This document shows, piece after piece, positions 25,461 through 33,725 of a DNA stretch of 64,000 bases. Numbering within the stretch: the stretch's first letter is position 1; each line of letters begins with the position of its first letter. The stretch is from Planctomycetota bacterium (GTDB lineage Bacteria; Planctomycetota; Phycisphaerae; Sedimentisphaerales; Anaerobacaceae), in NCBI GenBank assembly GCA_019456195.1, contig VRUK01000015.1, positions 1 to 64,000 of the forward strand, given 5' to 3'. The notes below the pieces were generated by a model, which saw nothing but the letters and a program-made list of their open reading frames with translations, did not search any database and had not been told where the DNA came from. Made by a program: the position numbers and the translations under genes.

Positions 25461-26201
25461 ATGAGTGGTCTGTTTTACAGTTTAGGCAGAAAAGTAGGGC
25501 CGAAAGTTCGCAAAGCAAAATGGTTCTGGCAGTCAATAGCCGGTACGGAATCTGACGCTATAAAAGTCGAGTATGAGGTTGGCAGAGACCTGGCTCGCGA
25601 AGTCAGGTGTCAATTGGACCTTGATAAGGAACCCAAGGCCGAAAAAATACTGAACGAAGCAGGTACTCGGTTGACGGCCTGCGTCGTCAACAGGTCTCGT
25701 AAATTCAGTTTCGAAACCATCAAGGGTGACGAACCTAATGCCTTCGCTCTGCCGGGCGGATTCATCTTTGTTACCCGCTCGCTGATGGAACTGTGTCAAT
25801 ACAATCAGAACGAAGTTGCATTTATCCTTGCGCATGAAATGGGCCATGTCATCCGGGGTCATGCTATGAACCGTATTATCAGCAATTCGGCAATTGCCAC
25901 CGCGTCTCGGGCCGCACCTATCCGCGGTGTTCTTTCCGGCTGGGTGCGTAAGGTTGGTGTGCAGTTTCTTGAAAGCGCTTATTCTCAGGATATGGAGTCT
26001 GATGCCGACAAGCTCGGGGTGCGTCTTGTTGGGGCCGCCGGTTACGACCCTCAGGCTTGTGTTCAGCTGCTTTCGCGTCTGGCCAAACTGAGCAAGCCTG
26101 TCGGCCAATTCGACCTTGGCGGTTATTTTTCCTCGCACCCGCCTTTCGATGTCCGCATTCGGAATATTAATCTTTTACTGCAAAAGTGGTCGCTTAAGTA
26201 A
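25461..26201 (+). CDS. M48-family zinc metalloprotease
   Basis: A 246-residue protein with HEMGH at 125-129 and a downstream ESDADKLG supplying the third zinc ligand, as in M48 (HtpX/BepA/LoiP) proteases. There is no obvious signal peptide or transmembrane helix, so this is the soluble form. The N-terminus (about 30-80) matches the usual leading helices with EVRCQLDLDKEPKAEKIL. AAGGAG precedes the ATG. It follows the NatAB-like genes by 54 bp, which suggests co-transcription; envelope quality control is a possible common theme. Confidence 0.85.
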   Translation: MSGLFYSLGRKVGPKVRKAKWFWQSIAGTESDAIKVEYEVGRDLAREVRCQLDLDKEPKAEKILNEAGTRLTACVVNRSRKFSFETIKGDEPNAFALPGGFIFVTRSLMELCQYNQNEVAFILAHEMGHVIRGHAMNRIISNSAIATASRAAPIRGVLSGWVRKVGVQFLESAYSQDMESDADKLGVRLVGAAGYDPQACVQLLSRLAKLSKPVGQFDLGGYFSSHPPFDVRIRNINLLLQKWSLK

Positions 26202-26233
26202 AATTTATCCTTCACAAATTTATAGAAATGTGC

Positions 26234-26261
26234 TTGAGTACATTACTGGTTCTGATAAAAT
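26234..26261 (+). promoter_or_regulatory. Possible promoter of the sugar-oxidation operon
   Basis: TTGAGT at 26234-26239 and TAAAAT at 26256-26261 with a 16-nt spacer, about 100 nt ahead of the first gene of the four-gene run that ends at the terminator at 30820. Confidence 0.35.
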
Positions 26262-26360
26262 GCTGAATCAGTAAAAAATATTAGCGGATTGTTGCCGTTA
26301 CGAATCGAGTAAAGATTTGCTTGGTACGCATTAGGTGGAAAATATTGGAGGATTACGAAG

Positions 26361-27380
26361 ATGCTGAAAGTGGGCATAGTTGGTTTCGGATTTATGGGGC
26401 AAACGCACTACAAGTGCTGGAAGGCCCTGGAGGGTGCACAGGTCACGGCGATCTGCGATGTGAATCCGAACATAGAAGAAGATACGAAAAGAGCCGTAGG
26501 TAATATCGGTGACACGGACGAGGCGGTTGATTTCAGCAGTTTACAGTTATTCACGGATTTAGACCAGATGCTCAATACTGCCGAGCTCGACGCCGTTTCG
26601 ATTACACTACCGACCTGTCTGCACGCCGACTGTTCTATAAAAGCATTGGCGGCCGGAGTCAACGTTTTCTGTGAGAAGCCGATGGCGCTTAATGTCGAAG
26701 ATTGCGATCGCATGATTGCTGAGGCAAAACGCAGCGGTAAAATCATGCAAATCGGGCACTGCATACGATTTTGGCCTGAGTATGCCAAGGCAAAGCAGAT
26801 AATCGACAGCGGCGAGTACGGAAGAGTCATTGCTGCAATGTTTCAACGCCTGGGATCAGCCCCAACCTGGAGCATCGATAATTGGTTCCTGGACGAAGAA
26901 AGAAGCGGTGGAATGGCCCTGGACCTGCATATTCACGATACCGATTTTGTGCAGTATATCTTCGGTATGCCGAATGCCGTTTCCAGCTTTGCCGCGAAAG
27001 ATGCAAACGGGGGTCTTATGCACATAGTTTCACAATATCTTTACGATGACGATAAGGTGATAACCGCAGAGGGTGGCTGGGCTATGACACCGACCTTCGG
27101 CTTCGAAATGAGCTTTAACATTGTGATGGCTAAAGCCACGCTTGTTTATGATTTGACTCGCGAGCCGATGTTTAAGCTATGTCCCGCCGAAGGACAGGTC
27201 ATTACTCCGGAAGTCGGAAAAGGCGATGGCTGGTTCCTGGAAATAGAGCATTTTGCTAAAGCCATAAACGGAGAGAAGGTCGAGGAAGTAACAACTCTGG
27301 AGCAGTCACGGGATTCTGTTAAAATCGTGGCGGCGGAAAAGGAATCAGCGAGAAAAATGGAAAAGGTCGCGATTAAATAA
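26361..27380 (+). CDS. Cytoplasmic Gfo/Idh/MocA family dehydrogenase
   Basis: A 339-residue protein without export signal. The N-terminal Rossmann motif is GIVGFGFMGQTH, the conserved catalytic Lys lies in CEKPMALN, and the C-terminal domain has GGMALDLHIHDTDFVQYIFG with the conserved Asp-His. These enzymes oxidise sugars, inositols or sugar acids with NAD(P). GGAGG precedes the ATG. It heads a run with a sugar isomerase/epimerase and two permeases, so it is likely the first oxidation step for an imported sugar or nucleoside-like compound. Confidence 0.9.
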   Translation: MLKVGIVGFGFMGQTHYKCWKALEGAQVTAICDVNPNIEEDTKRAVGNIGDTDEAVDFSSLQLFTDLDQMLNTAELDAVSITLPTCLHADCSIKALAAGVNVFCEKPMALNVEDCDRMIAEAKRSGKIMQIGHCIRFWPEYAKAKQIIDSGEYGRVIAAMFQRLGSAPTWSIDNWFLDEERSGGMALDLHIHDTDFVQYIFGMPNAVSSFAAKDANGGLMHIVSQYLYDDDKVITAEGGWAMTPTFGFEMSFNIVMAKATLVYDLTREPMFKLCPAEGQVITPEVGKGDGWFLEIEHFAKAINGEKVEEVTTLEQSRDSVKIVAAEKESARKMEKVAIK

Positions 27381-27414
27381 GCAAAACAAAAAAAATGAAT
27401 TGGAGAACAGCACG

Positions 27415-28233
27415 ATGAAATGTAATGATTGGCCTATAGGGATTTGCAGTTGGTCTCTGCAGACGGATGTTGCCGGCGTTGCGGATGCGATGAGTAAAAT
27501 CGGAATTGAACATGTGCATTTGGGTATCAGAGCCGCGGTGGGTGAAGGCGGAGACGATTACCTTGCGGCCGTACAGAAGCAAAACTGGACCGTAAGCAGC
27601 ACAATGATAGATTTTCCGCAGGAAGATTATTCGTCTCTGGACAGCATAAAAGTGACGGGCGGAGTAGTGCCCGATGACTGCTGGGAACAAAATCGCCAGC
27701 TCTTCATGGGTGCCGTTGATGCAACCGTTATGCTCGGTGTCAAATACCTCTCGACGCACGCCGGCTTTATCGACGAAAGTGACCCGGCATATATCGAGAA
27801 ATTTTACGAGCGCATCTCAATTTTTGCCGATGCCGCCGGCGAAAAAGATTTAATGCTTTTGCTGGAGACAGGCCAGGAAACCGCCGAAGAACTCAGGCAT
27901 TTCCTCGAAGAGCTGAACCATCCCGCTGTCGGAGTCAATTTTGACCCGGCCAATATGATTCTTTATGACAAGGGCAGTCCAATCGAGGCGGTTACTGTGC
28001 TTGCGCCGTGGATTAAGCACATCCATATTAAGGATGCGACTCAGACCGCCAAGCCCGGTACATGGGGCGCTGAGGTACCCTGGGGTGATGGCCAGGTGGG
28101 ACCAGAGTCTTTTATAGGTGTTCTCGAAGACATAGGCTTTGACGGCGTTCTTGCAATCGAGCGGGAAGCCGGGGATGACAGGGTCGGAGATATTAAACTT
28201 GCGGCCCAGAGGCTGTTGGAATTTAACGCATAA
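27415..28233 (+). CDS. Sugar phosphate isomerase/epimerase family protein (TIM barrel)
   Basis: The ATG at 27415 has GGAG upstream and gives 272 residues. The xylose-isomerase-like TIM barrel is shown by PIGICSWSLQ, LSTHAGFI, LLLETGQETAEE (metal Glu), VGVNFDPANMI (Asp), IKHIHIKDA (His) and LAIEREAGDD (Glu), the set of divalent metal ligands of AP-endonuclease-2-fold isomerases. Members convert ketoses, dehydrate inosose or epimerise. It follows the dehydrogenase by 34 bp and precedes the permease by 27 bp. Confidence 0.9.
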   Translation: MKCNDWPIGICSWSLQTDVAGVADAMSKIGIEHVHLGIRAAVGEGGDDYLAAVQKQNWTVSSTMIDFPQEDYSSLDSIKVTGGVVPDDCWEQNRQLFMGAVDATVMLGVKYLSTHAGFIDESDPAYIEKFYERISIFADAAGEKDLMLLLETGQETAEELRHFLEELNHPAVGVNFDPANMILYDKGSPIEAVTVLAPWIKHIHIKDATQTAKPGTWGAEVPWGDGQVGPESFIGVLEDIGFDGVLAIEREAGDDRVGDIKLAAQRLLEFNA

Positions 28234-28260
28234 AGGACAAATTAGAGTAAGGAGTGCCAA

Positions 28261-29508
28261 ATGGATAAAGCCTCAACGGGTATTAGAATTCGCCTGAGCG
28301 TCATGATGTTCCTCCAATATATGATGTTTGCCGTATGGTGGATGCCACTGGCGGCGTACCTGGTGAATATGGAGGTTGAAGGAGCCTATAAGGCCTGGAT
28401 ACTGAGCGTTATGCCGCTGGGCTGCATGGTGGCTCCTCTCTTCTGCATGGTGGCCGACCGCCATTTTGCCAGTCAGAAGGTACTGACGGTCCTGAATTTC
28501 GCTTGCGCTGTGTTGTTCTTCATCGGCGCCCGACAAACGAGCCAGGCGGCGATGTTCATTGTCCTGCTGCTGGCGATGTTCTGCTATATGCCGACATGGA
28601 GCCTTACAAACGCGATCGCCATGTCAAATTTCCCGTCGGATAAGTTCCCGCAGATACGCGTCTTTGGCTCGATTGGCTGGGTCGCCTCCGCTGTTTTCAG
28701 CCTTATCGCCGCAACGAGCCTGTTCGGGGGCAAATCCATCGACGGTACGGCGATTCCACTCTACTGTGGTGCAGGCACGGCTCTGATCGCAGCGATTCTG
28801 AACCTGACGCTGCCCAACACACCGCCCCCGGCCAAGGGCAAGGAAGCCTCAATCGTCGATGCGCTGGGCCTGAGGGCGATGACTCTGCTCAAAGACCGTA
28901 ACTTTGCTATTTTCATTCTCATTTCCATGTTGGTGATGATTCCTTTTACGCTGTACTTCTCGCTGGGTTCTCAGTTCTTCGAAAGTCAGGGATTCAAGCA
29001 GATCACGGCTACCATGAATCTCGGACAATTTGTCGAGATATTCCTGATGCTTCTCATACCGCTGGCCCTGTCGCGTTTCGGCGTCAAGTGGACAATGGTG
29101 ATGGGACTTGGAGCGCTGGTGATTCGATATGTTGCTTTGTGGGGTGGAATCGCGGCCAGCCAAACATTTCTGTATTACATTGCAATCCTTGTACACGGGA
29201 TCATTTTCGGCTTCTTCTTCGTCGGCGGCCAGGTGTACGTTGATAAGAAGGCCCCGCCGGAATTACGCGCTCAGGCACAAGGATTGATTGTCCTGGCCTG
29301 TTATGGTGTTGGCATGTTGTTTGGCACCTTCATCAATGTCGAGTTGATAGAACGCTATACCACCGATGGTGTGTGTAACTGGAATCCGGTCTTCGTGATC
29401 ATTGCCGTCGTCTCAGCCGTCCTGCTGGTGGCACTGATTGCATTCTTCCGCAACGATATAAAACAAGCTTCTGAGCCGGTATCCACCGATCAAGAGCTAC
29501 AGACATAA
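28261..29508 (+). CDS. MFS permease, nucleoside:H+ symporter-like (copy 1)
   Basis: A 415-residue protein with about twelve hydrophobic helices. The opening (LSVMMFLQYMMFAVWWMPLAAYL) and the FGSIGWVASAVFSLI and GQVYVDKKAPPELRAQAQGL segments match the NupG/XapB nucleoside symporter branch of the major facilitator superfamily. AAGGAG lies just before the ATG. A close paralogue follows after a 90-bp gap. In planctomycetes these permeases often sit with Gfo/Idh oxidoreductases, so the real substrate may be a sugar or sugar acid. Confidence 0.85.
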   Translation: MDKASTGIRIRLSVMMFLQYMMFAVWWMPLAAYLVNMEVEGAYKAWILSVMPLGCMVAPLFCMVADRHFASQKVLTVLNFACAVLFFIGARQTSQAAMFIVLLLAMFCYMPTWSLTNAIAMSNFPSDKFPQIRVFGSIGWVASAVFSLIAATSLFGGKSIDGTAIPLYCGAGTALIAAILNLTLPNTPPPAKGKEASIVDALGLRAMTLLKDRNFAIFILISMLVMIPFTLYFSLGSQFFESQGFKQITATMNLGQFVEIFLMLLIPLALSRFGVKWTMVMGLGALVIRYVALWGGIAASQTFLYYIAILVHGIIFGFFFVGGQVYVDKKAPPELRAQAQGLIVLACYGVGMLFGTFINVELIERYTTDGVCNWNPVFVIIAVVSAVLLVALIAFFRNDIKQASEPVSTDQELQT

Positions 29509-29598
29509 ACAAATATTGAATAAGCCGGAAGCTTCTACGACCTGGATAGATCCAGGTTTACTTAGAAAGTGGTAAGAAACACATTTAGGGAGAACATA

Positions 29599-30792
29599 AT
29601 GGAATGGAAACTGTACCTTGCCCTGAGCTTTGCGATGTTTATGGAGTATGCGATCTGGGGCGCCTGGATGCCTGTACTGGCCCCAAGACTTCTCGGACCG
29701 CTGAAAATGACCGGCAAACAAACCGGCTGGATTTACGCCACCTTACCGCTGGCCTGTATCTTTATGCCATTAGTGTCCGGACAGCTTGCCGATAAATATG
29801 TCAACACCGAATACATCCTTGCCATTGCTCACTTAGTTGGTGCGGTTTTAATGTTTCTTGCCGTGCGTCAAACTACTTTCAAAAACCTTTTTGTGGTCAT
29901 GTTTCTTTACTGCGTATGTTTCGCTGCGACACTGCCGCTCGTCAATTCCCTGATGTTCAGCCACCTGGCTAAAAACAACCTCGACTCTGCAGTATATTCG
30001 AAGTGGATCTTTATGTGGGCGCCTGTCGCCTGGGCGCTTATCGGCTATGGCCTCACCGGGTGGCGGTGGAAATTCAAAACCGGCGAACAGGGCCGGGACT
30101 GCCTCTACCTTGCAGCTATACTTTCGGTGATTATGGGTATAGGATGTTTCTTCATGCCCGATACACCACCTGCTAAAGCCGGCACCGCCCCTATACTTCA
30201 GGCTATGGGTATGCTTAAAGAGACTAATTTCCTTATCTTTATTGTCGTTTCGATGGTCTTCTTCGGGCTTATGCAGTTCTATTTCCTCGGCACCGCCCAG
30301 TTTATGCAGGATATGGGAATACCGGCCAGTAATGTCCCCGCATCAATGGCCATCGCACAGGGCGTACAGGCAATAGCCACTTTATTATTGATGACCTTGT
30401 TGCTCGGCAGTCTTGGAGCAAAATGGACTTTGGTTATTGGAGCTATATTCTGGTTGCTGTTGTATATCGTTTACATCAAAGGAAAACCGCGATGGCTGAT
30501 TGTTTGTTCCCAATCGTTTCACGGCCTGGCATACGTGCTCTTTGTTATTGTAGGTCAGATATTTGCAGACATGTTTGCAGTCAGCGTTGAAAAATCTGAA
30601 ATACGAGCTTCGGTACAGTCCCTTCTTTTTGCCGCCACGACAGGTGTCGGCTTGTTCCTTGGAACCCAATTCGCCGGTTTTATAATGGACAAGTTCAGAA
30701 AAGAAGAAAAGTTCCAGTGGCGTCAGATTTTCATGGTGCCGGGTGCTATTGCTTTTGTGAGTATTTTGGTTTTGATTATATTATTTAAATAA
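29599..30792 (+). CDS. MFS permease, nucleoside:H+ symporter-like (copy 2)
   Basis: The ATG at 29599 has GGGAGAA upstream, giving 397 residues; a GTG at 29569 is less likely. Twelve helices and the same landmarks as copy 1 (LALSFAMFMEYAIWGAWMPVLA, GQIFADMFAVSVEKSEIRASVQSLL). It has diverged strongly from copy 1, so the two probably move different substrates. This is the last gene of the operon, and an intrinsic terminator starts 28 bp after its stop. Confidence 0.85.
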   Translation: MEWKLYLALSFAMFMEYAIWGAWMPVLAPRLLGPLKMTGKQTGWIYATLPLACIFMPLVSGQLADKYVNTEYILAIAHLVGAVLMFLAVRQTTFKNLFVVMFLYCVCFAATLPLVNSLMFSHLAKNNLDSAVYSKWIFMWAPVAWALIGYGLTGWRWKFKTGEQGRDCLYLAAILSVIMGIGCFFMPDTPPAKAGTAPILQAMGMLKETNFLIFIVVSMVFFGLMQFYFLGTAQFMQDMGIPASNVPASMAIAQGVQAIATLLLMTLLLGSLGAKWTLVIGAIFWLLLYIVYIKGKPRWLIVCSQSFHGLAYVLFVIVGQIFADMFAVSVEKSEIRASVQSLLFAATTGVGLFLGTQFAGFIMDKFRKEEKFQWRQIFMVPGAIAFVSILVLIILFK

Positions 30793-30819
30793 AAGCAGCT
30801 TAAAACTTGATATTAAATG

Positions 30820-30860
30820 CTCGCTCCCCGGTTACTGAATCGAGGAGCGAGTATTTTTTT
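30820..30860. terminator. Intrinsic terminator, probably bidirectional
   Basis: CTCGCTCC (30820-30827) pairs with GGAGCGAG (30844-30851) and is followed by TATTTTTTT. It lies between the end of the permease operon (+) and the end of the chaperone gene (-), which converge here. Confidence 0.85.
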
Positions 30861-30863
30861 GAC

Positions 30864-32378
30864 TTAAGGAATATCCAGCGGGTCGATATTCTTGATTTTG
30901 TCGGCATAAATCTGGTACGTATATTTCTTCAGAACCTCATTGCCGTGCCGCTCTAATACTGCCTCTCGTTGCTCGTTCATTATTTTATCTTTGACGCGAG
31001 ATTCCATATCGTTTGAATATTCGGTTAATTCACCGGGATTCTTTTCCAGGATTTTTACGATTCGCCATTTGACACCGCTGCGATTAAAGCCTTTTATCGG
31101 CCCGATTACATCGTTCGGGTCGCCTTTCCATAAATCCTTCCAGAACAATCCTTCCCCGCCGGGATAAGTATTAAATGGCTTGGTTGTCTTTTGCAGAGAA
31201 TATTTCTGTTTTGTCACCTCGAAATCCTTGCCGTCGTCGAGTTCGGCCTTTGCCTGGCGGGCCGTTTTAAGGTCCTGGCACCAGATTACGTCGATGTTGA
31301 GCTTCTTGTCTTTTCTGAAAATTTCCCTGTTCTTGCCGAAGTAGATCATTATCTCGGCGGTTGTCGGTTGTTTAATCTCCTTGTACTTGTCGGACCTGAC
31401 TTTAGACAGGAGCCTGCTGTCTTCGTACTCTCTTACCTTCTGTAAAAGGTCTTTATCCTTATCGAGTCCGAGCAGTAAAGCTTCGGACAAAAGAAGCGGC
31501 TTGGTTAACGCCATGTCCAGAAGCTTTTCAACACCCTTTACGGTATCGAGGTCTTTCGGACGGCTCGGGGGCGACCCTTCGCACAAAGTATCGAACCAGT
31601 CTTTTAATGTTACCTTGCCTTTGTCGAACGTTACAAGAACGATATTTTTCTCTTCTGGCGTCAATTCCTCTTTTGTCTGAGATATGTGGATAAATGCTCC
31701 GGTGCGGGGCTTCTTTGGTTTAGTCAAGAGTCTTTGGTGAATTTGCACTGCTTTTGGAAAATTTTCAGTTAGCTTTTTTGCATGAAACTTTTGGTATATA
31801 TGTTTGTAGTACTGGCTGAATAACATTCGAGCCTTTAAGTTTTTAATAGTTGATTCGGCTCTGGCCCGAGTAAGCTTGGGGTCGGCTTTCAATCGCTTTT
31901 CTATTTCGGGTTCTGTTACCGTTAATAGGGGTTGAAGCTGTTTTTGTAACAATAAGTTGACGAGCCATTTGTCCCTGAATTTCTTAATTAATGACGACAA
32001 CGATTCATCTTTAAGATAGTCCCCTTTGCGGGCTTCGCTTACCATGGCTTTTTCAGCAATCATCTTCAAAAGCACCTTTTCGGTATTAACCGGCTCTGGT
32101 TCCTCGTTATAATTTCCATACTTGTTGGGGCGAATTTCCATCAACATCCTCTTTTCAAGCTCTTGCTTCGTGATGGTGTAATTGCCGATATTCGCAACTA
32201 TAGTCGGCGGCTCCTGGGCTGGTTTAACAGCCGCCGGCTTTGATGCGGTCGGTCTTGATGCGGCCGGCGTGCCAGTCCTAACACGTGGTGCTTGTGCCTT
32301 CGCTAAGCATAAAGTGCAGAATGCAGCTAACAGTCCAATAAAAATCAGAGTCAGTTTGTTAAAAGATATTTTCATCAT
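30864..32378 (-). CDS. Exported SurA/PpiC-like peptidyl-prolyl isomerase chaperone
   Basis: The start at 32378 has GAGGAAG upstream. The roughly 504-residue product has a signal peptide (FNKLTLIFIGLLAAFCTLC), an Ala/Pro/Thr-rich linker (TASRPTASKPAAVKPA), a SurA-like N-terminal helical domain (IVANIGNYTITKQELEKRM) and a C-terminal parvulin-like domain (about 340-450, with GGEGLFW and PIKGFNRSGVKWRIVKI). Such proteins assist folding of outer-membrane or secreted proteins in the periplasm. Prolyl isomerase activity of the divergent parvulin domain is uncertain. It shares the terminator at 30820 with the convergent operon. Confidence 0.75.
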   Translation of the reverse strand: MMKISFNKLTLIFIGLLAAFCTLCLAKAQAPRVRTGTPAASRPTASKPAAVKPAQEPPTIVANIGNYTITKQELEKRMLMEIRPNKYGNYNEEPEPVNTEKVLLKMIAEKAMVSEARKGDYLKDESLSSLIKKFRDKWLVNLLLQKQLQPLLTVTEPEIEKRLKADPKLTRARAESTIKNLKARMLFSQYYKHIYQKFHAKKLTENFPKAVQIHQRLLTKPKKPRTGAFIHISQTKEELTPEEKNIVLVTFDKGKVTLKDWFDTLCEGSPPSRPKDLDTVKGVEKLLDMALTKPLLLSEALLLGLDKDKDLLQKVREYEDSRLLSKVRSDKYKEIKQPTTAEIMIYFGKNREIFRKDKKLNIDVIWCQDLKTARQAKAELDDGKDFEVTKQKYSLQKTTKPFNTYPGGEGLFWKDLWKGDPNDVIGPIKGFNRSGVKWRIVKILEKNPGELTEYSNDMESRVKDKIMNEQREAVLERHGNEVLKKYTYQIYADKIKNIDPLDIP

Positions 32379-32560
32379 AATTGTCTTCCTCAACCATTAA
32401 AGAATTTTCATCCGGTACCGATCATTTTCGGTAGTTTTAACCCCCCAAATATCGTTATTTGTGTATTCTATTATAGCTTTTTTCGCTCTGAAAGTCAATT
32501 CAAATTATCCTCAAATTCAGGGGTTTTCTCATAGGTTTTTCCGCAATCATGCCTGGCAGT

Positions 32561-32750
32561 AATTGGCTTTGATTGGGTTTGTTTTGGGTTTGTTTTGGCT
32601 TAAATTGGGTTTGAATTGGGTTTGTTTTTGGCTTTATTGGCTTTGAATTGGGTTTGTTTTTGCACCCCCGCCAAGTGTTCAAATCTACATATCTCATTAT
32701 TACGAAAGCGTTTATGTTCATTTTGACATTTCCAAAATTGGGTTTGTTTT
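32561..32750. repeat. Degenerate GGGTTTG-rich tandem repeat (NKPN-type)
   Basis: At least six copies of a motif close to AATTGGGTTTGTTTT are spread over 190 bp, with GGCTTT variants between. Read on the minus strand it gives a spurious low-complexity peptide of N-K-P-N and T-Q-F-K-P units. I recall the same peptide pattern annotated as hypothetical proteins throughout Phycisphaerae genomes; this was not checked. I interpret it as a dispersed non-coding repeat rather than a gene. Confidence 0.6.
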
Positions 32751-33611
32751 GCATAAAAAGCTTATAAATTCGTACGTAAGAATTCGTAGGTTTCCTTTTC
32801 TGGACTTTGGACTGTTCGTTAAACCTTTCTTTTTCATTAACCACTGATAAAACCATGTCAATTAGAGAATTAGCGAATTTGTGAATTAGTTAATTGGACA
32901 GATTTTCGAGATTCACGAATCCGGGTCTTCTGACCCTGTGGTCTTGGCCTTCTGGCCCCTCTGTTATAGGCCAAGGGAGCCGCACTCGGGGGTAAACTCT
33001 TTTAATTGATTATATATGCTAATTTACTTGCCACTTCTGTGGTTTGTAAAAAAGGCAAACTGAAAATGTCCATTTTTCGTCGTATAAAGACGATTTGCGT
33101 TAGCCTGCTGGCTAATATACACGTATTATACCATATTTGGCCCTGAAATTCAAGGGAAAAGTCGTAAGTTGATTAGGGAATTAAATGTTCTGACTGGGTC
33201 CCCGCTAAAGACATGCGAGGATGACAATATTAGAGAATTGGGGATGGAGGTCCCTTGTTGTAAGTTCAGAAAGTAGTTCTCGGGGATAAAAAAATGTGGT
33301 TGATCCATTCGACAAGCTCAGGACAAGTTTTTGGGGATTTTGGGTTGTTTTTTAGCGTTTTTGTCGAAAATTGTAGCTATTTTGTCTATTTTGACTTGTT
33401 AAAACCTTCATTTTCCCTTGTAAGTTCCACATTAATAGTGTAATTATTCTTTAGATTTAGCGAACGAGCGAGACATCTTGGATTTGTGATTCTTACATAA
33501 TGGCTTTGGGATAGCTCACAGAAAACTTACTATCCCTAATAAAAATCTGCTGAGTATAGAACGTTGTGATAAGTATTAAAGGGATTAAATGTGTCTCCTT
33601 TCCCTGCTTAA
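32751..33611. other. Long non-coding AT-rich stretch
   Basis: No supported gene is found between the repeat and the helicase frame. It contains palindromic-looking text around 32930-32980 and a 20-base sequence TTCGACAAGCTCAGGACAAG at 33308-33327 that I recall as a dispersed repeat in many environmental genomes. Base composition and lack of ribosome sites suggest decayed sequence. Confidence 0.5.
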
Positions 33612-33725
33612 GTAATAGTTAAGGCTGCAAGAGATAGCACAGAACAATATCTCAATTTCCTGAGGAATAATGATAGAGGAATTGATAAATACACAGTTGA
33701 TCAACTGATAGAAATACCACAACTC

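Noticed and set aside
32500..32856. A 118-codon minus-strand frame over the NKPN repeat
   Set aside because: The peptide is a direct reading of a degenerate DNA repeat and has no fold or signal; treated as repeat, not gene.
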